This document shows positions 53,592 to 64,000 of a DNA stretch of 64,000 nt, piece after piece. This DNA is from Anoplolepis gracilipes. Lineage: Eukaryota; Arthropoda; Insecta; Hymenoptera; Formicidae. The notes beneath the pieces were generated by a model. The model was not told the origin of the DNA. It was given only the letters and a program-made list of their open reading frames with translations, and did not search any database. How positions within the stretch are numbered: position 1 is the stretch's first letter; each line of letters opens with the position of its first letter. Position numbers and translations under genes: made by a program. Where the stretch lies: positions 12,147,001 to 12,211,000 of the forward strand of contig NC_132974.1 in NCBI RefSeq assembly GCF_047496725.1, read 5' to 3'.

Positions 53592-53711
53592 GCCAACAGC
53601 AACATGGTGTTCTCAAGCGGTCTCCCACCTAAGTACTAACCGTGTACAACGTTGCTTGACTACGGTGATCGGAAGAGAACCGGGGTTTTACACCGTAATT
53701 TGACCGTTGAC
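53592..53711 (-). rRNA. 5S rRNA gene or gene-like copy 2
   Basis: A second 5S rRNA-like sequence, 120 nt on the minus strand. CGATCACCGTAGTCAAGC (53654-53671) and TAGGTGGGAGACCGCTTGAG match the 5S A-box and C-box regions. Helix I can still form between GTCAACGGT and GCTGTTGGC with wobble pairs. A T8 run lies 3 nt beyond the 3' end (A8 at 53581-53588 on the plus strand). By eye it differs from copy 1 at about 20 of 120 positions. The two share the stretch AGTCAAGCAACGTTG and the change of TT to TC in the common AGTTAAGC motif. The drift lies mostly outside the promoter elements and is partly compensated in helix I, which could mean weak constraint. It could also be an ageing pseudogene: C-box positions differ from consensus. 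Confidence 0.83.
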
Positions 53712-53740
53712 GAATGAACATATTTTCTATTGTATCATAA
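53712..53740 (-). promoter_or_regulatory. 5' flank shared with the other 5S copy
   Basis: Counterpart of the flank of 5S copy 1, with the core AGAAAATATGTTCATT on the minus strand. The divergence is similar to that of the gene bodies, so it does not by itself separate selected promoter from co-duplicated DNA. Confidence 0.35.
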
Positions 53741-54747
53741 CGTATCACATGTTTTAAATGTCTATGAAATGTATGTGAAAAATTACAATTGTCCATAAGT
53801 AATACTAATAATTATTTAAAAATCTTGCAAAATTTATAATTCATGCTAATTAATTTAGATAACTAATATTACCAAAAAACAATATTTCTTAAATTGACAT
53901 GTCTCTATTTTTCAACAGTTAAGTGCTGTATTTCAACACTGATTAGATGTAAATATATTATTAATTTTCTAAAGTTTAAAATTAATTTTATCGAAAAACG
54001 AAACTTCTACAACACAATTTTATTCCCTTTTATTATTCTTATGATGAATACTTTTCTTTTCGGTCGCGTTACGTTTACACATGTATGCACTGTACGAGTG
54101 AACAAAATCGAAATCACACATATCGAAGCATATTGTAGCTCGCGATAATTCTAAAGAAAAAAATCACAGATATTAGCTATTTATAATAAGTTTATGTCCA
54201 TAGCCTGATGCGACTCCGAGCAAATCGAGTTGACGAGTTTGTCAAGCAATCTTTTTGTTTCACCAAAGGTGCTCGCGTTAGAGGAGAATAGTCGACCTCC
54301 TTTTCTCGTATGCCGAAGTTATACGGTGAGTTTAGCACTTTGACGTGGCACGTAGGAAACATCCTTCGATGTGCACGTTGGTCCATACGTCGAACTTGCT
54401 TGACAGTATACAGGATGTATCAGAAGCCTGCATTTTCCTTAAATCGCACGTACAAGAGATCATATATAGTTTCTTATTGTTGACATATCATTATTTTATC
54501 TATTTATAATTGAAACGAATAAAATCTTAAAATCAGAATAAATCGTTATTTATTCAGTTCAATTATTTCGAAAATCAATTTGGATACGTTAATTTCGTAG
54601 CTGTGCTTCGACTTTCCAAAAAAGGGAAAAAGCAAAAGAGGAAAAAAAGAAATGCAGCTCCAATTTTGAGCCGTCTACCGCGACATATGCGATGCTCGTG
54701 AAAATCAGACAGGGATTGCGAGCGTTTCCTTGTGAGTGTCTCGTAAG

Positions 54748-54765
54748 CGTCGACATCGCACGATG

Positions 54766-54771
<6 letters not shown>
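54748..54771. repeat. 11-bp inverted repeat beside (GAC)n
   Basis: CGTCGACATCG (54748-54758) and CGATGTCGACG (54761-54771) are reverse complements with a 2-nt centre, and the right arm runs straight into the (GAC)n tract. Confidence 0.5.

Positions 54772-54819
<48 letters not shown>
54766..54819. repeat. (GAC)n trinucleotide array, about 18 units
   Basis: A near-perfect triplet array of much the same length as the one at 43496. Confidence 0.95.
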
Positions 54820-54820
<1 letters not shown>

Positions 54821-55334
54821 CTCGGCGCGACGTCGACCCGCCTCTTCTTCACGTACTCCGCGAAATTACACGGTAACTTTACCAGCGCATTTTGACGTTA
54901 CACGAGACGGAGCCCCGACTCGCTCCGCTCGCGCTTTCCTCGCTCTGCAAGCATACTTTCCCGCCGCGGTTTTTTCACCGCCTGTGAAAAGTTTTCCGAC
55001 ATACTCACGTCAGGCAGCATCTCAGAGCGAGGGAAATCATAGTGCGCGCTGTTGAGAAATTATATACTGGAACGCTTGCGAGGCATCGTCAGGAAAGTTT
55101 AGAGTCGCGTCGCCCACGGAAAAACGGAGCGAACTGTCGTGTATTTCGCAGCGATAGTGTGTCGATTCCATCTTATAAACAGGAAATTACGAGCGAAAGT
55201 TTTAATGGTATTTTTTATTTATGTCCTTTCAATTAGTCGTATGGAAAAAAATGGCAATTTAAGAATTTTATTTTTTATTAAGACATTAAGCATATAATAT
55301 ATTCTGTTCGGCAATATGCATTAATAGCGATGGA

Positions 55335-55368
55335 GAGCTACAAATGTACTTGAGCTACAAATGTACTT
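55335..55368 (+). repeat. 17-bp perfect tandem repeat, two units
   Basis: GAGCTACAAATGTACTT occurs twice head to tail (55335-55351, 55352-55368), a recent small duplication. Confidence 0.8.
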
Positions 55369-56458
55369 GAATGTTAAAATTATGTTATAATATAATATTA
55401 ATCTCAATATAGCGTATTACATAACGTAATTATTTTGTTTCAAAATGATATAATTTTTAAGCTAACAACATTCGAAGATGTGTTAAATATATTTCTCAAG
55501 TGATATAAAACTAGATCGCCAGAGACAATCTCCTTTTAATTCGTTCAACGGTGAATGAAAATATTACGCCATCGCCAACTTTAACAAACTTTTTCTTTAC
55601 AGCACCCGCGGGAATCGTCGAAAAAAGCTGAGAATTAATCGCGGAACTGCTTTTAGAGCGTGGCTTAAATCAGCGGGCAAAATTGCCACGTCGCATCTCT
55701 CGCCGAGAAGTTTATCGCCCAAAGTGCATTATTAACCATGTTTTCAAAAGTACAATTACGCGAAAAAGGGCATGTACGTAAGTTTCGTGACGGGAAAAAA
55801 CAACTCCTTCTTACCTCTCTTAGAGTTTCGAGCGGGTCGTCCCTTTTTTGTCTCTTTGCAGTTGATCGCTAACTCCGGTTCTATTGTGGTAGGTTCTCGC
55901 GTTGTACCGTTCTAGTAAAATTTGTCACGAAATTTGCCTGATATGAATTTTAATTTGTGCCATTAATCACACGCTCTTTACGAGAATTATATTTAAACAA
56001 CGTTATTTCTATTATTTTGTCTGATGAATTTCCGCAAGTATAAATTAAACAGAATTTATTATTTATTATACTCTGTCTTGTTTTTCCTCTCTTGCGACGA
56101 ATAAATTTATAATAGAAAAAACAGGTAAGTATTTTTGGATGTTAACTGATAATTCACTGTGCATACAAAATATAAATAGGAAAGTTGAGTAATGGTAAAT
56201 ACATGTAAAAAAGAGATCTCTTGAGACTTTACAATATTTTTCCACTTTTTAAGATAATTTTAAGAGAAATTAGAAAGAGATTTGAAACTATTTTTCGATA
56301 CTATATTTAGAATCATCTAAATGAATTCCGCTTTTCTGTAAATTATTACTTGAAAGCTACGAAACCAAGGATTTGAAAAGAAACTGTATCAGTTTGATAA
56401 ACTACGTCAACAAAAATTAATACGTTTAATACATTTCGAGATTTAATTGTATAAAATT

Positions 56459-56613
56459 AATAATTAATTTGTGAGTTAAAGACTTGTCCTGTAGAATGAA
56501 AATTTTTATTTGCATGAATTTTTACAGTTACTTTCAAAAAGTTAATTAGATATAAGATAATATCTTGAGATTAATTTATATTCTAAAAATTTTTAGCTCA
56601 CAAATTAATTATT
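56459..56613. repeat. Inverted repeat with 17-bp perfect arms, 155 bp
   Basis: AATAATTAATTTGTGAG at 56459-56475 is repeated as its exact reverse complement at 56597-56613, with 121 bp of AT-rich DNA between. It may be a small MITE, but the arms are AT-rich and no target duplication is visible, so chance is not excluded. Confidence 0.35.
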
Positions 56614-56883
56614 TGAAAGATTACAAGTGTTTTGCGCACTGTCAAGTTCTCGAAATACATTAGATATATTAACTTTTGATAACGTATTTGATCCGTATAA
56701 TTCCTCCTTACGTAAAATTCATGCTCTTAGAATTCTCCGCGTAATAACAAGGAGATGATATCCCGCGTCCAGGATAGTTCCGAGCTCCGAAATGTACATA
56801 GCGAAGTTAATATCGCAAAAGGCGGAAAGCCGCGAGCGCAATAAGACGCAAGTCCGCGCCAGCTGCGAATTCATAATATCCTC

Positions 56884-56908
56884 CTCCCTCCCTCCCTCCC
56901 TCCCCCCC
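56884..56908. repeat. (CCCT)n tract
   Basis: Five or six CCCT units ending in a C7 run. Confidence 0.85.
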
Positions 56909-57554
56909 TAACCCCTCCGCTCACCCCGTATAATGACATTCCTGCGGCACGTGGCGACCTGGGGGCACTCGGGGGCCCCTATAACACACACGTATAACCT
57001 GTCTGCCTGCCTGCCTGCCGCGATCTCGCCGGGTAGTCACGTGGCCGGGATCTCATCAAACTTTCATCCTTCGCGCGAGAAGACACGGCACGCCCGCGGT
57101 GAACTGTTCCCTCTCACCCCCAGCTTCTTCCCCCTTACCGTTGCATCTCGCATTAATGCATCGCCACGGGATATCGCTAGCATATTGCTGTTGTTACTCC
57201 TGCCGCTACACGCCGGTCCACCGTCTGTCCCCGCTTGAGTTTGTTCCCCTCTCCCCTTCCTCGCAGTGGCGTCCATATCGAGGGAAATTAACGCAATTTG
57301 TGTCAAGAAAGCAATTAAGGGTGTAATATATATTTTTTAGATATTAGATATTTTTAGTAAATAATCCAAAAAGGATGAATGATTGTATCCGGTTAAGAAT
57401 TATATATTCCTATAAGATTATATTCTCTCATTTTTTAATTCTAAGACAAAAGTGGAAACGCCTATGCAATAAGCAATAGTACCCCTGCCTCGTCGCGCGG
57501 ATGGTATTAAATGGGTGCCATAAAAGCGGACGCGCGTCGTACAATACCGCGTTT

Positions 57555-57555
<1 letters not shown>

Positions 57556-57585
<30 letters not shown>
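57556..57585. repeat. (GTC)n trinucleotide array, about 10 units
   Basis: The opposite orientation of the GAC arrays at 43496 and 54766, in a CpG-rich patch. Confidence 0.9.
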
Positions 57586-58671
57586 TGCGGGAGGCCGGCC
57601 AGGGTTATTAAAATCGCGGCCAGGATTACGAGATCGGGGACGACATTAAGGACATTAATCACGCGCGTGTAAACGGGGCCTCCTACTCGAGGGCTCGTTC
57701 CCGCTCGAAATTGGGGCTCGGACGAGCAGTCCCGGTTAACTCGCGGCTAATTTCTCTCGGTTAGGGGTCGACCGGGGCAATTATCAGCCCCCGGAATGAA
57801 AGTCTTTCTAGCACGTGGCTTAATATTCTTGATAAGATTCCTGATTGTTACATCTATTTGTTAAAATAGTTTTCTGGAGAAGATTAACATTTTTTTATTC
57901 TCCGTATTTTAAACATGAAATATTTTTAACTTGAAAACCTGCATTTCTTTATTTCAATATAAACGTAAAGAAAGAAGTTTACGAGATCCGCGAGCGATTA
58001 ATCTGGTGCATGAATAACGAATGATAATTTAAATGCAGTTCGGTGAAAAGCATCGGCAGGAATTAATTTTATCTAATAACAAAGTTCTTCCCAGACGCGA
58101 CGGAAGTCATTAAAGTTGCAGTCTCATTAAGGAAACGTTACTGAATGTAACTGTGTTATGGAAAACCTATTTCCGTATCCATCTGACAATTTGCATAAGT
58201 TTGCTCGGCTCTGATTCACTCTCTAGATTGAAACCGTGTCGCACTTGAGGTAATAGAGATCGATGTGGCTCGAATGAACGAAATATGTATAAATGTGTAT
58301 AAGCCCACTACAGTTTTCACATTGTCCCCAATATACACTTTCGTAAAACCGTAAATTCACTTCAATTACCCTTTGCCATTTCAATTATTTTGTACTACTA
58401 ACCAAGAGTTGCTATAATTCTAACGTTACACATTAATGTATAAACATCGCATTGCTTGCATCGCACAACGCTACTCGGAAGAGTCATTAATTATTTACAT
58501 AAATCATTTATGCAGTCATTGCGCGAAACTCTGTAAAGATTAATAAACATTTTAGAAACGCAACTCACTGTGCATAAAATTATGTAAAAATAAAAAAACA
58601 AGTTTTTGTTAATTTAACTCGTCAACATTTTTAGAAAAAATTATTATTCCGCTATTCTGCATGACATTATA

Positions 58672-58880
58672 CATGGAGAAAATTTTATATTAAAAATTAC
58701 TATGGTATGTAGTTACTGTGGACCATTAGGATCATTCCAAGTTAAAATGCTATGTAAAACTCTAAAAATTGACATAATTGATGTAATTTTTACAGTTTTA
58801 CATAATATTTTAACTTGAAATGTTTCTAATAGTCCACAGTTACTACACATCATAGTAATTAATATAAAATTTTCTCCGTG
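58672..58880. mobile_element. Foldback MITE with arms of about 98 bp
   Basis: Left arm 58672-58770 and right arm 58785-58880 are near-perfect reverse complements, separated by a 14-nt loop (58771-58784). The ends read CATGGAGAAAATTTTATATT and, reversed from the right, CACGGAGAAAATTTTATATT. No coding capacity is present. This is the form of a foldback MITE, probably of a Tc1/mariner-type family. The left flank ends in TA while the right flank begins CA, so a TA target duplication would have to have decayed; the superfamily is therefore uncertain. If transcribed it would make a long hairpin RNA. Confidence 0.7.
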
Positions 58881-61226
58881 CAGAGCTCTCAAATTTTATA
58901 TTATCACCTTTTTTTCAAATGTATTTAATTACTTTTTAACACTGAACGCATCTTTTTAATTTAAAAATTATTAAATTTATCAAAAATATTAAATTTTACA
59001 TAAATTATAATACCACAACTATTACATTTTCTTTTATTTCTTATTTATAAGAAAATATATGCGGTTCTGTGGTACAAGAACATACCTTCATTTTCCTCTC
59101 ATTCTATCTGCCTCTTTCGTAAGGCGATTTAATAGCGACGCATTCTCGTGCCTCGTTTGTTCGGATACACGCGGAAACACAGCACGTGCAGGCGTCTTTA
59201 GCGTCGGGCGAACTTTTTACATGACATCTGGCGAACGTAGACGCCGCGCGGAGGAGGAATCGTAGGCGGGTACTAGTAGTTGCTCCAGCTCTCGCACCGA
59301 GAATCATAACGCGACATCTGTTTGGAATGAGCGAGCGACAGGGTTAAAGGAGGGCGAAGAGACACGCGAAGCGAGGGGAGAAAAGGAGTAGGCGGAAATG
59401 CAAAGGGAAATGCGGCAAGAGGGAGAGCGGTTTTTCGAGCGTCGGCACGAGACGCGTACTCTGAGAGCAAGAACACGAAGAGAGAACCGCCGACGTCGCA
59501 TTATCCAGTCTGAAAGACATTATACTCTCCTTGTACGCGAGTATGATTGCGCTCGCTCTAAACTGATTCGAGCAGCTTAGACTGCAGAAGATTGTGCTAT
59601 GCAGATGTATTTGTATAACCTTACAATTGTGGTAAAAACAGCGACGATTACTTATTTTCAACGCGTTCGATATGATATCAGAGAAATGATGTTTTTGAAT
59701 CCAATCACAATTATCATATCTCTGTCAAGTATGTACGATTATTAAGTAATTTGGGAAAGCTTATTTATCGAAAAAAATTGCTTTTGATTGAGCATGAATC
59801 ATGGAAAAAGATGATGGCTGCAATTCAAAAACAACATTTCTCGAATTACGGTGATCGTGTACTGACAGCGTGATATTTAGATCTAAAACGAATAAATTTT
59901 ATGATATTTTAGACATGTTATGATTGATTGTGAAGTCAGTTTTATTTTGACAGAATTATTGATTTTTGTATTTATTAAACTTGGGCACATGTGTGTGTGT
60001 GTGTGTGTGTGTGTATTGCCCGCAATAGTGTTTGAATATCTATAGACTGTCAATAATTTATATATAGACAATATTTGTTATCTTTTGTTTGGAATAGAAA
60101 ACAAATTTCTAATTTCTATAGAAATCGGAATAACGTGCTCGCAGATATCAACAAATATTCTTTTACGCAAAATTTTTTTTATTAAACAATAAGTTTATTT
60201 TAATTGTTAAAAAGCCAGCAATAAAAATGTTTACAAATCTTATAAATTTTATTGAAAACAAATAAATAAATGTGGACGGAAACACTGTCCGTACAGCTCG
60301 CAGACAGTCCATGAACAGTGACACACATATGTATGTACAGAGAGATATATAAACGTACACTAGGAAGTTAAATTTACCGATAAAATATTTTATAAATATT
60401 AAAAATATAGATTTGTTGTTACAATGAAGTTTGTGTTCCCGAATCTCTTTGCGTGGAGAAAACACTGGATTTGACATTTTAAATAAAATTCCAAGAACAA
60501 AGAGTTTAACTACGTGGGATTAACCGGGCGCGAGGGAATTTCCACAAATTCAACTTTAAGACACGAATTTATATTTCCCGCGTTAGTTCGTGCAAAACCG
60601 CGTTTTGAAATATTTCTGTTTTAATTCGCGCGTGGGGATTAATACAAACGCGTGGGATATCTAATTTAATGAACGAGCACGCTGGTTCCCTTCTGTTCAC
60701 GTCGAACGAAACGGTACGGAAGATTTGCCGTTTCGCGAAATCATGATTTTGGAATAATAATTTCTACTGTTCTACTGTTCTATCTACTGGCGAGAATGGC
60801 GATTCGAACTAATCCGAGCGAATGACGGAAAGAGAGATAGCGGAAATCGGGAAGGTCGGGTCCTCTGGTTACAGGCTGGACGAGGCGGAAACGGCGGCAG
60901 GATGTGGAGAACCGAAGGACGAGTCGCCAACTGTCGGGGTACCGGGCCTCGTCTGATAATCGCGAGGCTAAACTTTCTCCATAAATCACGAAATGGTCCG
61001 CGGATACGACGTTGCTTCGGAAACGGACGGAAGAAGGCGAAGAGGAGTCCAGGCGGAAGGAGGGAAGCAAGTGGAACGACTGGCAGGACTCGAAGTTGAG
61101 CGTGGATCTGTCTCGCTCTTTGGGAATATAATGGATATTAATGTCGCTCCTATGCTGATTTCGTACCTACCGCATTGCATATATACGGGAATTCACGAGG
61201 AAAGATGTAGAATCAGTTTATTCAGT
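58881..61226. other. No gene seen; AT-rich with CpG-rich patches
   Basis: AT-rich, with a CpG-rich patch at 59060-59580 carrying four or more overlapping frames on both strands, and another at 60480-61160. Nothing recognised. Confidence 0.5.
59990..60014. repeat. (GT)n microsatellite
   Basis: About 12 GT units. Confidence 0.9.
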
Positions 61227-61378
61227 ATATGTATATTTGACACATCTCTCAAATAAAGTTTAGTAGTTAACATTTATATTAACATGAGTCTTATTTTAAA
61301 ATTAATGCAAATTTATAATTGAATGAAAAGGAGGTAAATAAAATTGATATTATTTTGTTCATTTCTTTTATTTTCAGA

Positions 61379-61409
<31 letters not shown>

Positions 61410-61546
61410 TTGATAAATCTCTCAAATAAAGTTTAGTAGTTAACATTTATATTAAAATGTGTCTTACTTTGAAATTAATGCAAATTTATAATTGAATGAA
61501 AAGGAGGTAAATTAAAGTAATATTATTTTATTCATTTCTTTTACAG
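61227..61546 (+). repeat. 174-bp tandem duplication
   Basis: Unit 1 (61227-61377) and unit 2 (61401-61546) are roughly 90% or more identical by eye, sharing for example CTCAAATAAAGTTTAGTAGT and the segment ending AATGAAAAGGAGGTAAAT. Both end in a pyrimidine tract plus CAG. A (TA)n tract (61377-61403) separates them, so slippage or unequal exchange there may have made the duplication. No open frame is evident. Confidence 0.75.
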
Positions 61547-61698
61547 AAAAAAAATCTTTTTATTTATAAAACGCAATAATTCAAATTAATGAATTAAACT
61601 AATAACTTTGAAACAATTATGAGAAAATTTGTATCTAAAATAATATGTGAATTTTTCAAACTTGAAATTACACGATTACTTTAAAAATGTTATATAGT

Positions 61699-61701
<3 letters not shown>

Positions 61702-61751
<50 letters not shown>
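61702..61751. repeat. (TA)n microsatellite
   Basis: About 25 TA units, 150 bp after the tandem duplication. Confidence 0.95.
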
Positions 61752-61754
<3 letters not shown>

Positions 61755-63305
61755 AAATATTTATGTCTGATTCGCAAACTCAACTATTTCAAGTACAATT
61801 TTAATTAATGTACATATAAATTATCTTATATTAATCATTTGTAATTTTGTAAAAAGAATCTTTCATGTAAATATTTTTACTTCTTGTTATTTCAAATATT
61901 ATTTTTGTGCTCACTTCAGATAGACTGACATTGATTGTTCTCTCGTTTCAGAAATGTGTCAGAATATAGCATATGAGAATACATGTACCAAATATAATTT
62001 GATATAATCGAGAATTTGATATGAGATGATACGTGAAAATGTATCTCTGTCTTTCTCTTCCTCTTCTTCTCTCTCGTATGTTTTGTCGGTAACTTGCTCG
62101 AAATAGCGAGATATCGAACGTGGGATCTCTCGATGAACAACGAGATACTGTCGTGCGCAGGCAGAGAATCGCGACACGTCCGAAAATGCACAGGAAAATA
62201 AGAGCGCGACAACACCCGGGAGCCAAGGGTTGTTCTTTCGTTTCTATCGTAGAAACGCGAAGCACAGCCACCTTCACGACACTCGAGGGGTGGTTTGTTC
62301 CCGCAGGCTATATCAGTTATTTTCGTTCTTCCCCGATGGGCGTGTCTCCGGTTTCGCTGCTCCTTTTTCGATAGCTCGTTCGCGAGAACGCGTTACAAGT
62401 TGTATATTGTATACCGCGAGAATCATTTCGGCTGCTGTTTCTCCGGACGTGGATGATGATGAGAAAGACGACAACGACGCGGAAAAAGGGCAAGCGACAA
62501 CATCTTCTCTCGGCAACGAGAAAGTATCGAGCACCTTCGGACGTTTATCTGATTCGATGCGACATCGTTTACGTTGCGACGTCGCGTATATATAATGCAT
62601 AGCAAATGCATCGAACCGAAGACGTTGCAAGTATTATTGCAGTAAGGTGTGAGCATTATGACGCTCTGTAAGTACAGATCGGTTTCGATAGCAGCTTGGA
62701 TAACGGACGGAAATATACATTTCAATATCTGTCAAGTTTTATAAAGCCATACCTACATATTTTAGTAAATATATAATCACAATCTCTTTACGTGTATCTC
62801 TGTAGTTAAACTTTTTGTTCAAAAAAAACATATAACATATATAAATATATATTATAATGGAACATGAAATATTCGTGAAATGATGTATTCGAGTCGGAAA
62901 CATGTAAAATTCAAGGTTTTTATATGATAAAAGGTTCAAAAACCCTAGACATTTAAAAGATTAAAAGATTCAAAAATAGAAATCTAAATATTATAAGATT
63001 TTAAGAGTCCAAGATTTTTTGCAAAATCTTGAAAATCTACGAGTTTAACAATCTCGTAAGCTAACAATCTTTAAAATTCATGCAATCGACATATTCAAAA
63101 CGTGAGTGTATAAAATCACACGTTAAAATTCTGATAAGTGCGCGTATGTGCCATTACGAAATGAATCTTTTATTAAAATGCTAGAGAAGGGTCTCGTCAG
63201 CGCGAATAATGTTACGGTTTTGCATTCGGTCGAGAATTCCTCTGCGGAAGATCGCAAAAGCACGTTAGATATGTGAAATTGCGGCAGTATACCCGCCCTC
63301 TCTCC

Positions 63306-63360
<55 letters not shown>

Positions 63361-64000
63361 TCTCTTTCTTTCCTCTGTCGGATGCTCATGGATCGAGTTA
63401 GGAGAATGGGCAATCCTGACAATCGTATCGCCCGCACTTTCGTTCGCCCTCTGGGTTAACGTCCACCTTCTATTTTCCGCGAAGCGAATTAGGTACGAAT
63501 AGCGATCCCAGTCGCCTTCAAACCCTTTCCGCAAATGCTCTTGGCGTGGCTCAACTTTGTCCCGCGCTCTAAGCTCGTTCGGGTAATTTTATCGTCCGTC
63601 TGCCAGCCAGCTGGCCGGCTTCTGCTCTTTCGTGACAACTAATTTATTTGGTCGCGAGAGCAGCCGGGAGAAAGAGAGAAAGAGGAAGGAGAAATAGGAA
63701 AGAGTGAGATTGAGACGAAGAAGCACAGAGCGCAAAGGGTTGCTGCGCGGGAAATCGATACAGCGCTCTTCCAGATTTTATCCCCGTTCTTGTTCTACCA
63801 GTCCCTCTCTCACACTCTCTTCTACGTTCTCCATCTATATCTCTCTTTTTCTCTTTCTCGTCTCGCCTCAATCGGCGCGGAGAAAAGTTTCCGTGCAGAC
63901 GCTTAGTTACAGCGGCTTCCGCGGATAATCCTTCCGCCAATTTCGCGAAATTATGTTCCGCGGTCTTAGCTAAGGTTTCAATAAGGCGAGGCGCGCCGGC
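61752..64000. other. No gene seen; AT-rich then GC-rich end
   Basis: AT-rich to 62030, GC-richer at 62040-62620 with overlapping frames up to 121 codons, AT-rich with AGATT-rich degenerate repeats at 62930-63080 (including a hairpin AAGATTTT-TTGC-AAAATCTT), then GC-rich with (TC)n to the end. Confidence 0.5.
63311..63357. repeat. (TC)n microsatellite
   Basis: About 23 TC units. It creates a false poly-Arg/Glu frame on the minus strand. Confidence 0.95.

Larger units (their letters stand above)
53741..58671. other. No gene seen; mixed
   Basis: AT-rich at 53741-54180 and 55210-56760, CpG-rich at 54200-55190 and 56760-57800. ACAGGATGTATCAGAAGCCT at 54414 resembles a transposon terminus common in insects, unpaired here. 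AACAG|GTAAGTAT at 56121-56132 is a perfect donor match with no coding upstream. Confidence 0.5.

Noticed and set aside
54589..54895. Poly-Arg open frames on both strands
   Set aside because: They come directly from the (GAC)n array.
59833..59850. ACGGTGATCG, matching a short piece of the 5S A-box region
   Set aside because: Only about 10 bases match and the surrounding sequence is unrelated to 5S.
60790..60815. TTCGAAT on the minus strand resembling a tRNA B box
   Set aside because: The bases around it do not form a T-stem and no A box or acceptor stem is found. A similar case at about 25523 fails for the same reason.
1..64000. CRISPR array, telomeric TTAGG array, integrated virus or retroelement polymerase
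   Set aside because: No regular spacer-repeat pattern, no TTAGG run and no polymerase, integrase or transposase motif was seen in the open frames.

Overview
The window looks like nuclear DNA from an insect, most likely a hymenopteran (ant, bee or wasp). This is inferred from three things: an AT-rich background broken by short CpG-rich patches in which CG is not depleted, very dense (GA)n/(TC)n, (TA)n and (GAC)n microsatellites, and arthropod-type 5S rRNA sequences. The species cannot be named from the sequence. No bacterial operons, plasmid functions, CRISPR arrays or viral genes are visible.

No protein-coding gene can be supported. The open frames (60 to 193 codons) sit mostly in CpG-rich patches, where stops are rare in all frames, or run through microsatellites. 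They overlap in several frames on both strands, and none translates to a family I recognise. The window is best read as a gene-poor intergenic region or the inside of very large introns. A few short stretches have splice-like borders and are given as weak leads only.

The clearest functional-type features are two 5S rRNA genes or gene-like copies, both on the minus strand and about 41 kb apart (12204-12322 and 53592-53711). Each has a full 119-120 nt body, conserved internal control regions, a helix I that can still pair, a T8 terminator and about 29 nt of related 5' flank.

The rest of the interpretable content is non-autonomous mobile DNA and local structure: a 408-bp TTAA-flanked piggyBac-like MITE (26113-26528), a 209-bp foldback element with arms of about 98 bp (58672-58880), two smaller inverted-repeat elements (39367-39525, 56459-56613), a diverged dispersed repeat present twice (about 12812-12990 and 39950-40136), a 174-bp tandem duplication (61227-61546), a perfect 24-bp-arm near-palindrome (15696-15744), several hairpins, two 16-bp palindromes centred on CCACGTGG, and more than 25 microsatellites.

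Layout: 1-12.2 kb is a mosaic of AT-rich and CpG-rich blocks with (TC)n/(GA)n tracts. 12.2-13 kb holds 5S copy 1 and one dispersed-repeat copy. 13-26 kb is a mosaic with the E-box palindromes, the near-palindrome and a CpG-rich island at 22.7-23.4 kb. 26.1-26.5 kb is the piggyBac-like MITE. 26.5-53.5 kb is a mosaic with (TCTG)n, (GAC)n and GA/TC tracts, inverted-repeat elements and hairpins. 53.6-53.7 kb is 5S copy 2. 53.7-64 kb holds more repeats, the 209-bp foldback and the tandem duplication.
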